Shown here piece after piece: positions 49,828 to 58,905 of a stretch of 64,000 nt of DNA. Under the pieces are notes generated by a model. The model was not told the DNA's origin. It did not search any database and saw nothing but the letters and a program-made list of their open reading frames with translations. This stretch comes from Streptomyces werraensis (GTDB taxonomy: Bacteria; Actinomycetota; Actinomycetes; Streptomycetales; Streptomycetaceae), in the NCBI GenBank assembly GCA_014656175.1, contig BNBX01000007.1:303800-367799 (forward strand). Reading direction: 5' to 3'. Position 1 is the stretch's first letter. Each line of letters opens with the position of its first letter. The position numbers and the translations under genes were made by a program.

Positions 49828-52008
49828 ATGGGGGACGGCACAAGGCTGATCGGCGGCCGGTACCGGCTGCTGGACCGCATCGGACGCGGCGGCATGGGGG
49901 AGGTCTGGCGGGCGCGGGACGAGTCGCTCGGCCGGCAGGTCGCGGTGAAGTGCCTCGACCCGCTCGGCTCGCAGCGGGACCCCTCCTTCGTGGGAGTGCT
50001 GCGCGAGCGGTTCCGCCGGGAGGCGCGGGTGGCGGCCTCGCTGCAGCACCGCGGGATCACCGTGGTGCACGACTTCGGTGAGTCGGGCGGCGTGCTCTAC
50101 CTGGTGATGGAGCTGCTCCAGGGCCGTGACCTCAGCCGGCTGCTGGAGGACAACAAGCACCAGCCGCTGCCCGTCGACGAGGTGGTGGAGGTGGCCGCGC
50201 AGGTCGCCGCCGCCCTCGCCCACACGCACGAGCAGGGCGTCGTGCACCGTGACCTGAAGCCCGCCAACATCGTGCGGCTCGACGACGGCACGGTGAAGAT
50301 CTGCGACTTCGGCATCGCCCGCCTCGGGCACGACATGGGCTTCACCTCCCGGCTCACCGGCACCGGCGTCGCCATGGGCACCCCGCACTACATGTCGCCG
50401 GAGCAGATCGCCGGGCAGGAGGTCGACCGGCGCAGCGACCTGTACTCCTTCGGATGTGTGCTCTACGAGATCGCCACCGGCGTGCCGCCGTTCGACCTGG
50501 ACGACGCCTGGGCGGTCCTCGTCGGCCACCGCGACACCCCGCCCCGGCCGCCGCGCCGCCACCGCGCGGAACTGCCCGAGCGGCTGGACCGCGTCATCCT
50601 CGACCTGCTGGCCAAGGACCCGGCCGACCGGCCCGACAACGCCCTCGAAGTCGCCGGGCGTCTCGCGGAGTTGCGCTCGGCGCCGGGCCCGGCCGGACGC
50701 CCGGCGCTCCCCGGCCCCGCGGGCGGGCCCTCCTCGGGACGTACGGACGGCGCGGCGGGACGCCCCGAGCGGCTGCCGTCCTGGACGCGCGGCGTGAACG
50801 CCGCCCGCGTCGCCGGAGCCGCGCCGCCCGCCTCCGCCGGCGGCCCCCGGCCCGCCCCCTCGCCGACGGTGCTCACCGCCCTGGCCGAGCGCCACCACGC
50901 CGCCCTCCGCCTGGGCCGCCTCGGCCGCTGGGAGGAGGCCGGAGAACTGCACGGCGAGGTCGCCGCCGAACGCGAGCGCCTCCTCGGCCCGGACCACCCG
51001 GACACCCTCGCCGGCCGCTACGAGGTGGCGTTCACCCTCAGCCGCACCGGCCGGCCCGCCGACGCCCTGCGCGCCTACAAGAACGTCGCCGAGTCCCGTA
51101 TCCGCGTCCTCGGACCCGACCACCCCGACACTCTCGCCGCGCGCCAGGAGATGGGGTACGTCCTCGCCCAGCTCGGCCGCCCGGCCGACGCCCACCGCGT
51201 GTACCTGTCGGTGCTGGAGGCCCGCGAGCGGACCATGGGCCCCGACCACCCCGACACCCTGCGCTGCCGCCACAACCTCGCCTTCAACCTCAGCAGGCTC
51301 GGCCGCCTGGAGGAGGCCCACACCACGGCGTGCGAGGTGGCCGAGGCGCGCGCCCGCGTGCTCGGGCCCGAGCACCCCGACACCCTCGTCACCCGCTGCG
51401 AGGTCGCCTACGTCCTCGGCCGCCTGGGCCGCTGGAAGGAGGCCCTGGAGACCTACCGCGTCGTGGCCGTGGTCCGCACCCGCGTCCTCGGCCCGGACCA
51501 CCCCGACACCCTCGCCGCCCGGCACGAGGTGGGCGTCGGCCTCGGCCGTCTCGGCCGCGTCGGGCAGGCCCTCGACGTGTACCGCCGCCTCGTCGTGGAC
51601 CGCACCCGGGTGCACGGCCCCCATCACCCCGAGACGCTGCGCGCCCGGCACGGCGCCGGCGTCGGCCTCGGCCGGCTGGGCCGGTGGAAGGACGCACTCG
51701 CCGAGTCCCGCGAGGTGGCCGCCCTGCGCGAGCGGGTGCTCGGCGCCGAGCACCCGGACACCCTGGTCAGCCGCCGGGAGGTCGCCGTCGCGCTGGGCTG
51801 GCTGGGCGACTGGGCGCACGCGCTCACCGAGTACCGGCGGGTGGCCGACGCCCGGGAGCGGATCCTCGGCGCGGACCACTCCGAGACCCTCGCCGCCCGC
51901 GAGGACGAGGCCCACTGCCTGGAGCGTCTCGGGCATCTGAAGGAGGCGGCGGACCTGTACGGGCGGGTGGCGTCGCTGCGCGGACACGGCCTGGCCGGAG
52001 GCGCGTAG
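49828..52008 (+). CDS. Ser/Thr protein kinase with C-terminal TPR array
   Basis: This 726-residue soluble kinase has a Hanks-type kinase domain (about 8-275) with a complete catalytic set: GRGGMGEVW (P-loop), VAVKCL (Lys), HRDLKPANIV (catalytic loop), DFGIARL (DFG) and GTPHYMSPEQ (activation end). A Pro/Ala-rich linker (about 285-345) leads to eight full tetratricopeptide-type repeats of 42 residues plus one partial one, each built on LGPDHPDTLAARxExxxxLGRLGR. The TPR-10-type array is a binding platform, probably for substrate. Unlike PknB there is no membrane helix or PASTA module. The 126-bp DNA repeats may recombine. Confidence 0.94.
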   Translation: MGDGTRLIGGRYRLLDRIGRGGMGEVWRARDESLGRQVAVKCLDPLGSQRDPSFVGVLRERFRREARVAASLQHRGITVVHDFGESGGVLYLVMELLQGRDLSRLLEDNKHQPLPVDEVVEVAAQVAAALAHTHEQGVVHRDLKPANIVRLDDGTVKICDFGIARLGHDMGFTSRLTGTGVAMGTPHYMSPEQIAGQEVDRRSDLYSFGCVLYEIATGVPPFDLDDAWAVLVGHRDTPPRPPRRHRAELPERLDRVILDLLAKDPADRPDNALEVAGRLAELRSAPGPAGRPALPGPAGGPSSGRTDGAAGRPERLPSWTRGVNAARVAGAAPPASAGGPRPAPSPTVLTALAERHHAALRLGRLGRWEEAGELHGEVAAERERLLGPDHPDTLAGRYEVAFTLSRTGRPADALRAYKNVAESRIRVLGPDHPDTLAARQEMGYVLAQLGRPADAHRVYLSVLEARERTMGPDHPDTLRCRHNLAFNLSRLGRLEEAHTTACEVAEARARVLGPEHPDTLVTRCEVAYVLGRLGRWKEALETYRVVAVVRTRVLGPDHPDTLAARHEVGVGLGRLGRVGQALDVYRRLVVDRTRVHGPHHPETLRARHGAGVGLGRLGRWKDALAESREVAALRERVLGAEHPDTLVSRREVAVALGWLGDWAHALTEYRRVADARERILGADHSETLAAREDEAHCLERLGHLKEAADLYGRVASLRGHGLAGGA

Positions 52009-52087
52009 TCCGTTTCCCTGCCGGTCCTCCCGTTCTCACCTCCTGTCCCCTCTGGCCGCGGACGATCACCACGTGTTACGAAGAGGC

Positions 52088-53656
52088 ATGACCGCAGCCC
52101 AGGAGTCCCGGACGTACGACGTCGTCATCGTCGGCGGAGGCCACAACGGTCTCACCGCCGCCGCCTATCTCGCCCGTGCCGGGCGCTCCGTGCTGGTGCT
52201 GGAGAGGCTGGACCACACCGGCGGCGCGGCGATCTCCACCCGGCCCTTCGCCGGCGTCGACGCCCGCCTGTCCCGCTACTCGTACCTGGTCAGCCTGCTG
52301 CCCCGGAAGATCCTCACCGATCTGGGGCTCGACGTCCGGCTCGGCACCCGCACCATCTCCTCCTACACGCCCACCGAGCGCGACGGCCGGCCCACCGGTC
52401 TCCTCGTCGGCGGCGGCGAGGAGCGCACCCGCGAGGCGTTCGTCCGGCTCACCGGCTCCGACCGCGAGTACCGGGCCTGGCAGAGCTTCTACGACCTGAC
52501 CGGCCGGGTCGCCCGCCGGGTCTTCCCGACCCTCACCGAGCCGCTGCCCACCCGCGAGGAGTTGCGCCGCACGGTGGACGACGAGGAGGCCTGGCGGATC
52601 CTCTTCGAGGAGCCCCTGGGCATCGCCGTCGAGGACCGCTTCTCCGACGACCTGGTGCGCGGCGTCGTCCTCACCGACGCCCTCATCGGCACCTTCGCCG
52701 ACGCCCACGACCCGTCCCTGAAGCAGAACCGCTGCTTCCTGTACCACGTCATCGGCGGCGGCACCGGCGCCTGGGACGTCCCCGTCGGCGGTATGGGCGC
52801 GGTCACCGACGCCCTCGCGGACGCCGCCCGCAAGGCCGGCGCCGTCATCGCCACGGGCCACGAGGCCGTCCGCATCGAGACCGACGGGCACACCGCCGAG
52901 GTCACCCACCGCACGGCCGACGGCGAGGGCGTCGTCACCGCGGGACACGTCCTGGTCAACGCCTCACCGGAGGAGCTGGCGCGGCTCACCGGCGACACGC
53001 CTCCGCCGCACGCCGAGGGCGCCCAGCTCAAGGTGAACATGCTGCTCAAGCGGCTTCCCAGGCTGCGCGACAGCTCCGTCGACCCGCGCGAGGCCTTCGC
53101 CGGCACCTTCCACATCGCCGAGGGGTACCAGCAGCTCGCCACCGCGCACGCCCAGGCCGACGCGGGCCGGCTGCCCGACGCCCCGCCCTCGGAGATCTAC
53201 TGCCATTCACTCACCGACCCGTCCATCCTCGGGCCCGAGCTCGCGGCACAGGGCTACCAGACCCTCACCCTGTTCGGACTGCACACGCCCGCGCGGCTGT
53301 TCGAACGGGACAACGACGCGGTGCGTGAGGAGCTGCTGAGGGCGACGATCGCCCAGCTCGACGCCCACCTGGCCGAGCCGATCGCCGACTGCCTCGCCAC
53401 GGACGCCGACGGCCGCCCGTGCATCGAGGCCAAGTCGCCGCTCGACCTGGAACGCGATCTGGGGCTGCCCGGCGGCAACATCTTCCACCGTGACCTGTCC
53501 TGGCCCCACGCCCAGGACGGCACCGGCCGCTGGGGCGTGGAGACGTCCCACGCCAACGTGCTGCTCTGCGGCGCGGGAGCGGTGCGCGGCGGCGGGGTCA
53601 GCGGGGTGCCGGGACACAACGCGGCGATGGCCGTCCTGGAGACCGGCCGGGCCTGA
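52088..53656 (+). CDS. PYROXD2/phytoene-desaturase-like FAD oxidoreductase
   Basis: This 522-residue flavoprotein has an N-terminal FAD-binding Rossmann motif YDVVIVGGGHNGLTAAAYLARAG, RSVLVLERLDHTGGAA, and a C-terminal VLLCGAGAVRGGGVSGVPGHNAAMAVLE FAD loop. Its overall size and WDVPVGGMGAVTDALADAARKAGA match the PYROXD2/COQ-like branch of the amine oxidase/CrtI superfamily. Substrate unknown; no carotenoid genes are nearby. ATG 52088 follows GAAGAGGC. Its stop codon lies in the loop of a terminator hairpin. Confidence 0.88.
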   Translation: MTAAQESRTYDVVIVGGGHNGLTAAAYLARAGRSVLVLERLDHTGGAAISTRPFAGVDARLSRYSYLVSLLPRKILTDLGLDVRLGTRTISSYTPTERDGRPTGLLVGGGEERTREAFVRLTGSDREYRAWQSFYDLTGRVARRVFPTLTEPLPTREELRRTVDDEEAWRILFEEPLGIAVEDRFSDDLVRGVVLTDALIGTFADAHDPSLKQNRCFLYHVIGGGTGAWDVPVGGMGAVTDALADAARKAGAVIATGHEAVRIETDGHTAEVTHRTADGEGVVTAGHVLVNASPEELARLTGDTPPPHAEGAQLKVNMLLKRLPRLRDSSVDPREAFAGTFHIAEGYQQLATAHAQADAGRLPDAPPSEIYCHSLTDPSILGPELAAQGYQTLTLFGLHTPARLFERDNDAVREELLRATIAQLDAHLAEPIADCLATDADGRPCIEAKSPLDLERDLGLPGGNIFHRDLSWPHAQDGTGRWGVETSHANVLLCGAGAVRGGGVSGVPGHNAAMAVLETGRA

Positions 53657-53670
53657 CGGCCCGGCCGGTC
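53641..53670. terminator. terminator with the stop codon in its loop
   Basis: GACCGGCCGGGCC (53641-53653), loop TGAC, GGCCCGGCCGGTC (53658-53670) is a perfect 13-bp stem. The TGA at 53654-53656 is the stop of the preceding gene. Confidence 0.8.
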
Positions 53671-53925
53671 TCAATCCTCTTCCCGCGAGCCGGGCGGCGG
53701 GCACGGCGGGGGTGCCGGACCCGCCACCCGGGCGGTGCGCCTGTGCGGTACCGACGGTGGACGGTCAGGCCGTCGCGGCAGGCGGTCCGGACACGGGCGG
53801 GCTCGGACGGCGTCCGGGCGGCTCCGAGCCGGGTGCCGGCAGGGTGTCGCGTCCGCCACGGGACGATCAGGCCGGGGCGGACGGGACAGTTCCGCGGGGG
53901 ACGCCCCGGCCGGGCAGGGGCAAGC

Positions 53926-55701
53926 TCAGCCGGTCTCCCGGCTCCAGCCCTCCGCCCGGAGCCGGGCCGCGTCGGCGGGGCGGGCCTCGTCGAAGAGCCG
54001 CCGGCGGCCCTTCTCGACACGCAGCCCGTCGACATAGGCGCCGCGCCCGACGTACAGCCGGTCCGTGGTGTACCGCCAGCGCACGACCAGGCCGGGAGCG
54101 GCCGGCAGCTCGGCGGTCAGGTCGTGCCAGACGCGGCCCGACCAGCCGGTGGCCGTGCCCGTCGGGTGCGCTTCAGCAGTGCCGCCGGGCCGCCGCGTGG
54201 TGAACGGCACCGGCTCCCAGGTCGTCCCGCCGTCCGCCGAGGACTCGAGCACCAGGACGTCGGCCTTCGGCTCGGTGTCCCACCACAGCGCGCAGCTCAG
54301 CCGGGCCACGCCGGACGAGGTGTCCAGCGCCGGCAGCGCGAGGGTCGCCGTGGCCGCGCTCGCCATCCCGGAGAACCACGCCGTGCGTCCCCGGGCCGGG
54401 CGGACCGGCACCGCGCGGGCCAGCTGGTTGGCGGCGGCCACCCGCGGCGCCGAGCCGGACCGCCAGCTGCGCACCGGATGCACCGAGTTGCCGAGGACGA
54501 CGAGGAACGAGTCGGTGGTCGGGTCGAGCACCAGCGCGGTGCCGGTGAACCCGGTGTGCCCGGCCGTGCGCGGCGTGGCCATCGCGCCCATGTACCAGTG
54601 CTGGTAGAGCTCGAAGCCCAGTCCGTGCTCGTCGCCCGGGAACGCGGTGTTGAAGTCGGTGAACATCAGCTCCACCGACTCCGGCCGCAGGATCCGCTTC
54701 CGCCCGCACACACCGCCGTCGAGCAGCGTCCGCGCGAGGACCGCCAGGTCCCACGCGTCGGAGAACACACCCGCGTGGCCCGCGACCCCGCCGAGGCTGT
54801 ACGCGTTCTCGTCGTGCACCTCGCCCCACACCAGCCCCCGGTCCAGCCCGGACCACGGCCGGCGGGCGTCCTCGGTGGCCGCGATCTTCGGCTTCCATGA
54901 CGCCGGAGGGTTGTAGCGGGTACGGCGCATGCCGAGCGGCTCGGTGATCTCCTCGCGGAGCAGCACGTCCAGCCGCCGCCCGGTGACGTGCTCCAGCACC
55001 AGCTGGAGCGAGATCAGGTTCAGGTCGGAGTACAGATACGCGGTGCCCGGCGGGCCGGCGAGCGCCTCGTCGTAGACACGCTGCACCTTCTCCTCGTACG
55101 TCGGCGCCGTGTACAGCGGGATCCACGCGCGGAACCCGGACGTGTGCGTGAGGAGGTGGCGTACCGTCACGTCCTGTTTGCCCGCCCGGCCGAAGTCCGG
55201 CAGGTACGAGGCGACCGGCGCCTCCAGCTCGATGCGGCCCCGCTCGATCTGCTGCACCGCGAGGATCGAGGTGAACAGCTTCGACACCGACGCCAGGTCG
55301 AAGACGGTGTCCTCGGCCATCGGGATCTGCCGGTCCGGCGGGAACTCGACGCCGGTGTCGGTCTCCTCGTCGTACGCCTGGTAGCGCACGGCCATGCCGA
55401 TGGGCTTGTGCAGCGCCACCGTGCGACCCCGTCCGGCGAGCAGGACGGCTCCCGCGTACCAGGGGTGTCGCGGTGACGGCTGGAGGAACGCCTCTGCGTC
55501 GGCGACGAGTTGCTTCAGCGGCCCGGGCAGCAGCCCGGCCTCCCGCGCGGACCCGTGCCGCAGCGCGGGACGGCCGTCCCCGCGGGTCGGGGCCGCCGCG
55601 GCGGCCGGATCCGCGGGCAGTGACGCGAACGCCAGCCCGCCCCCCAAAGCGACGGCCCCCAGGCCCATGTGACGCCTGCTGATCCCTCTCGCGTCCGCCA
55701 T
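53926..55701 (-). CDS. exported serine hydrolase (class C beta-lactamase/PBP-like)
   Basis: This 591-residue protein has a twin-arginine signal (ISRRHMGLGAVALGGG), an S-x-x-K motif SVSK at about residue 140 (ASVSKLFTSI), a Y-x-N-like YSDLNLI and a distal HTGFTG (KTG-like H-T-G). These are hallmarks of the beta-lactamase/D-aminopeptidase family. About 150 additional C-terminal residues form a beta-rich domain (WFSGMASAATATLALPALD...). It probably acts on cell-wall or peptide amides. ATG 55701 is the start. GAAA...TTTC palindromes upstream (55744-55784) suggest an RpiR/MurR-type control. Confidence 0.87.
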   Translation of the reverse strand: MADARGISRRHMGLGAVALGGGLAFASLPADPAAAAAPTRGDGRPALRHGSAREAGLLPGPLKQLVADAEAFLQPSPRHPWYAGAVLLAGRGRTVALHKPIGMAVRYQAYDEETDTGVEFPPDRQIPMAEDTVFDLASVSKLFTSILAVQQIERGRIELEAPVASYLPDFGRAGKQDVTVRHLLTHTSGFRAWIPLYTAPTYEEKVQRVYDEALAGPPGTAYLYSDLNLISLQLVLEHVTGRRLDVLLREEITEPLGMRRTRYNPPASWKPKIAATEDARRPWSGLDRGLVWGEVHDENAYSLGGVAGHAGVFSDAWDLAVLARTLLDGGVCGRKRILRPESVELMFTDFNTAFPGDEHGLGFELYQHWYMGAMATPRTAGHTGFTGTALVLDPTTDSFLVVLGNSVHPVRSWRSGSAPRVAAANQLARAVPVRPARGRTAWFSGMASAATATLALPALDTSSGVARLSCALWWDTEPKADVLVLESSADGGTTWEPVPFTTRRPGGTAEAHPTGTATGWSGRVWHDLTAELPAAPGLVVRWRYTTDRLYVGRGAYVDGLRVEKGRRRLFDEARPADAARLRAEGWSRETG

Positions 55702-55743
55702 CCGCCCGCCCTCCCGAGTCCTGGTCCCGTCCCCGAGCCCTCT

Positions 55744-55784
55744 GAAAGTAACTTCCGGGGACCACCGCGCCGGATGAAACTTTC
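55744..55784 (-). promoter_or_regulatory. two GAAA-N-TTTC type sites before the serine hydrolase
   Basis: GAAAGTAACTTCC (55744-55756) is close to GAAAGTNACTTTC, and GAAACTTTC (55776-55784) is a perfect palindrome 32 bp away. This pattern matches RpiR/MurR-family operators found near muropeptide genes; the assignment is inferred. Confidence 0.5.
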
Positions 55785-55942
55785 CTGTCAGGGATGCCGG
55801 ATGTCAATGGCTGTGGACAGAGGCGCGACACCCTCCCCGGCGACGCCACGGCCGTCGAGCTGCTCCAGCCGGCCCTGAACCGGCCGATCCTCGAACAGCT
55901 CGCCCTGCCGGACGGGTTCACCCCCGGCCTCCGGGTGAGGCC

Positions 55943-57244
55943 TCAGCCGCGCCGCTCGCGCAGGTCCACGATGCGCCGGATCTTCCCCACCGACCGCTCC
56001 AGCGACTCGGGGTCGACGATCTCCGCCTCGACCGAGACGCCGATGCCGTCCTTCACCGCCTGCACGATCGACCGGGCCGCCGCCTCACGGGTCGCCGCGT
56101 CCGCATCCGGACGGGCCTCCGCGCGCACCGTGAGCGCGTCCATACGGCCGCTCGTCGTCAGCCGCAGCTGGAAGTGCGGCGCCACACCCGGGGTGCGCAG
56201 CACGATCTCCTCGATCTGCGTGGGGAAGAGGTTCACCCCGCGCAGGATCACCATGTCGTCGCTGCGCCCGGTCACCTTCTCCATGCGCCGGAACACCCGC
56301 GCCGTGCCCGGCAGCAGCCGGGTCAGGTCCCGCGTCCGGTAACGGACGACCGGCATGGCCTCCTTGGTGAGCGAGGTGAACACCAGCTCGCCCTGCTCGC
56401 CCTCGGGCAGCACCTCACCGGTGACCGGGTCGACGACCTCGGGGAAGAAGTGGTCCTCCCAGATGTGCAGCCCGTCCTTGGTCTCCACGCACTCCTGAGC
56501 GACGCCCGGGCCGATCACCTCGGACAGCCCGTATATGTCCACCGCGTCGATCGCGAACCGCTCCTCGATCTCCCGCCGCATGTCCTGGGTCCACGGCTCG
56601 GCCCCGAAGACGCCCACCCGCAGAGACGTGGAGCGCGGGTCGACGCCCTGCCGCTCGAACTCGTCGAGCAGGGTGAGCATGTAGGACGGGGTCACCATGA
56701 TGATCGACGGCTTGAAGTCCTGGATCAGCGTGACCTGGCGAGACGTCATTCCGCCGGAGGCGGGGATCACCGTGCAGCCGAGCCGCTCGGCACCGTAGTG
56801 CGCGCCCAGCCCGCCCGTGAACAGGCCGTACCCGTACGCGACGTGCGCGATGTCGCCGGGCCTGCCGCCCGCCGCGCGCAGCGACCGCGCGACCATGTCG
56901 GCCCACATGGACAGGTCGTTCTCCGTGTAGCCCACGACCGTGGGGCGCCCGGTGGTGCCGCTGGAGGCGTGCAGCCGGCGGATCCGCTCCTGCGGGACGG
57001 CGAACATCCCGTACGGGTAGTTCGCCCGCAGGTCCGCCTTGGTGGTGAAGGGGAAGCGGGACAGGTCGGACAGCGAGCGGCAGTCGTCCGGGTGGACGCC
57101 CGCCTTGTCGAAGGACTCCCGGTAGAACGGCACGTGCTCGTACGCGTGCCGCAAGGAGTTCCGCAGCCGCTCCAGCTGGAGGGCCCGCAGCCCGTCGAGG
57201 TCGAGCCGCTCCGCCGGGTCCAGCAGGTCCGCCGCCTGAGTCAT
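55943..57244 (-). CDS. paaK: phenylacetate-CoA ligase
   Basis: This 433-residue AMP-forming ligase activates phenylacetate with ATP and CoA. Motifs are the P-loop HASSGTTGRPTVVGYT, VFGAEPW, DIYGLSE, and VKLRTGDL-like YRTRDLTRLLPG with GRSDDMVILRGVNLFPTQIE and the C-terminal catalytic-lysine segment GKIRRIVDL. The start is ATG 57244 with GGGAAGG upstream. No other paa genes (paaABCDE, paaG, paaZ) are near, so it is an orphan. The TetR-type palindrome at 57275-57294 is a PaaR-like operator, implying induction by phenylacetyl-CoA. Confidence 0.95.
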   Translation of the reverse strand: MTQAADLLDPAERLDLDGLRALQLERLRNSLRHAYEHVPFYRESFDKAGVHPDDCRSLSDLSRFPFTTKADLRANYPYGMFAVPQERIRRLHASSGTTGRPTVVGYTENDLSMWADMVARSLRAAGGRPGDIAHVAYGYGLFTGGLGAHYGAERLGCTVIPASGGMTSRQVTLIQDFKPSIIMVTPSYMLTLLDEFERQGVDPRSTSLRVGVFGAEPWTQDMRREIEERFAIDAVDIYGLSEVIGPGVAQECVETKDGLHIWEDHFFPEVVDPVTGEVLPEGEQGELVFTSLTKEAMPVVRYRTRDLTRLLPGTARVFRRMEKVTGRSDDMVILRGVNLFPTQIEEIVLRTPGVAPHFQLRLTTSGRMDALTVRAEARPDADAATREAAARSIVQAVKDGIGVSVEAEIVDPESLERSVGKIRRIVDLRERRG

Positions 57245-57274
57245 CAGGACCTTCCCTTCACCATCCCATTCCGG

Positions 57275-57294
57275 ACGACCGATCATTCGGTCGT
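57275..57294 (-). promoter_or_regulatory. TetR/PaaR-like operator upstream of paaK
   Basis: ACGACCGA-TCAT-TCGGTCGT has perfect 8-bp arms. It starts 31 bp before the paaK ATG. The CGACCG/CGGTCG arms resemble those of actinobacterial PaaR sites. Confidence 0.65.
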
Positions 57295-57399
57295 GTGCGT
57301 CGGCCCCAGTAACGCAGCCGACCACCGTCCGGTGCAAGAGCCGGGCCTGCACTTTTCCCGACGGGACGGTGTCAGGCGCGCGGCGGCCGCGACCCTCTC

Positions 57400-57442
57400 A
57401 GGGGCGCGGGGAATCGCACGACAAGCCCCCACCGGCCCGCAC
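57400..57442 (+). repeat. dispersed intergenic repeat, copy A
   Basis: It starts AGGGGCGCGGGGAATCGCAC and ends ACCGGCCCGCAC, matching copy B at 22664-22708 on the other strand. A shorter core (CAGGGGCGCGGGGA) also occurs at 29602-29615. Confidence 0.65.
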
Positions 57443-57551
57443 CCGGCGATGCGGCCGAGGACCGCCGGGCCACATCCCCCTCCCGCGACCTGTCCGCAGG
57501 ACAAACCCGTCGCTAGGCTGGCCGCCGACGGCAACAGGGAGGAGCACGGAC

Positions 57552-57794
57552 GTGGCCGAGAGCACCACCCAGCGGCGCCCGCTCACGGGCTGGGACAAGC
57601 CCGAGCTGGACCTCAGCAACGCACAGTGGCAGTCCGGCAGCAAGGGTCTGGGCGATGTCCAGATCGCCTTCGTGGAGGGCTTCATCGCCATGCGCAACAG
57701 CGGCCGGCCGGAGAGCCCCTCCCTGATCTTCACCCCCGCGGAGTGGGGCGCCTTCGTGTCCGGCGCGCGGGAGGGCGACTTCGACCTGACCTGA
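57552..57794 (+). CDS. DUF397 domain protein
   Basis: This 80-residue protein contains the DUF397 pattern SNAQWQSGSKGLGDVQIAFVEGFIAMRNSGRPESPSLIFTPAEWGAFVSGAREG, found in hundreds of small streptomycete proteins that usually sit beside a helix-turn-helix (BldB-linked/Scr1-type) regulator and act as its antagonist. No such regulator is adjacent, so this is an orphan. GTG 57552 follows GGAGG. Confidence 0.9.
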   Translation: MAESTTQRRPLTGWDKPELDLSNAQWQSGSKGLGDVQIAFVEGFIAMRNSGRPESPSLIFTPAEWGAFVSGAREGDFDLT

Positions 57795-57906
57795 CCCGCC
57801 CCGGCCATGTGTGCCGCGCGCTTTTCCGGACACGTGATCAGCAGAGAGCCGCGCCGGACCGCGAGGGAACGGCGTGGACCCGATGCCGTATCCGGAGGCG
57901 AGGCAC

Positions 57907-58815
57907 ATGGACGACCAGCCGGTGGTCGCCGCGGTGGACGGATCCACGGACGGACTGCGCGCCCTGGAGTGGGCCCTGGACGCCGCCCGGCGGCACAGGG
58001 CCACCCTGCGCGTCCTGCACGTCCGCGCGGACCCGCCCCGCACCCGGCAGGACGCGCAGGAGACCGCGCCGGTCGGCGCGGACCAGGACCCGGTGCTCGC
58101 GCAGGCCCGCGCCCGGGTGGACGAGCTGGGCGGCACGCCGTCGGTCGAGTACGTCGTCACCGAGGGCGTGCCGGGCGCACTGCTGCCCGAGACCGGCACG
58201 GAGGCCCGGCTGCTGGTACTGGGCTCGCGGGGCCGTGGAGGCTTCGCCAGCCTGCTGCTCGGCTCGAACTCCCTGGCCGCCGCCCGGGACGCCGGGTGCC
58301 CGGTGGTCGTGGTGCCCCGGCCGGGACGCGGCGGCGAGGAGCGTCAGGAGGCGCCGGTGCACCGGGACGGCCCCGTGGTCGTCGGGACGAGCGCCGACAG
58401 CCCCGACACGGCGACGCTGGAGTTCGCCTTCACGGAGGCAGCCCTGCGCCGCACCGGACTGCGGGTCGTCACCGCCTACCCGTGGCCGCTGCAGACGATG
58501 CTGCTGCCCGGCGAGGTGGCGCCCGCGCAAATCGACCAGGAGGCCGTGGAGCACGAGACGCGTGTCCTCGCCGAGGGCCTGCTCGCCCCCTGCCGTGAGC
58601 GGCACCCGTCGGTCGCCGCCGAGGTCGTCGTGTCGCCCGGGGACGCGGCCGGTCACCTTGTCGGCGAGTCCCGGGACGCCTCACTGGTCGTGGTGGGCCG
58701 CCACCGCCGCCGGCTGTTCGCGCCCGCCCGCATGATGGGCTCGGTCACCCAGGCGGTCCTGCTCCACGCGCACAGCCCGGTCGCGGTCGTCCCGCCCGCA
58801 CCCGCGGAGGAGTGA
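57907..58815 (+). CDS. tandem universal stress protein (second)
   Basis: This 302-residue protein has two UspA domains: VVAAVDGSTDGLRALEWA with the ATP loop LVLGSRGRGGFASLLLGSNS (G-2x-G-9x-G), and VVVGTSADSPDTATLEFAF with VVGRHRRRLFAPARMMGSVT, where the second Gly of the loop is Arg. Only the first domain is therefore a convincing nucleotide binder. Function in redox or starvation survival is assumed from the family. ATG 57907 follows GGAGG, and the upstream ATG 57874 lacks one. No dosR/dosS genes are in the window. Confidence 0.9.
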   Translation: MDDQPVVAAVDGSTDGLRALEWALDAARRHRATLRVLHVRADPPRTRQDAQETAPVGADQDPVLAQARARVDELGGTPSVEYVVTEGVPGALLPETGTEARLLVLGSRGRGGFASLLLGSNSLAAARDAGCPVVVVPRPGRGGEERQEAPVHRDGPVVVGTSADSPDTATLEFAFTEAALRRTGLRVVTAYPWPLQTMLLPGEVAPAQIDQEAVEHETRVLAEGLLAPCRERHPSVAAEVVVSPGDAAGHLVGESRDASLVVVGRHRRRLFAPARMMGSVTQAVLLHAHSPVAVVPPAPAEE

Positions 58816-58905
58816 ACGGCCAGCCGCCCGGCCGGGTCTCCGGAGGGGGTCACGGGGCTCCCGCCCGACCGTCCGAACCGCGCTTCGGCCACGTACCATG
58901 GCGGC

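Noticed and set aside
51000..52000. CRISPR-like periodic repeats
   Set aside because: The 126-bp periodicity encodes TPR repeats in frame inside the kinase gene; there are no spacers.
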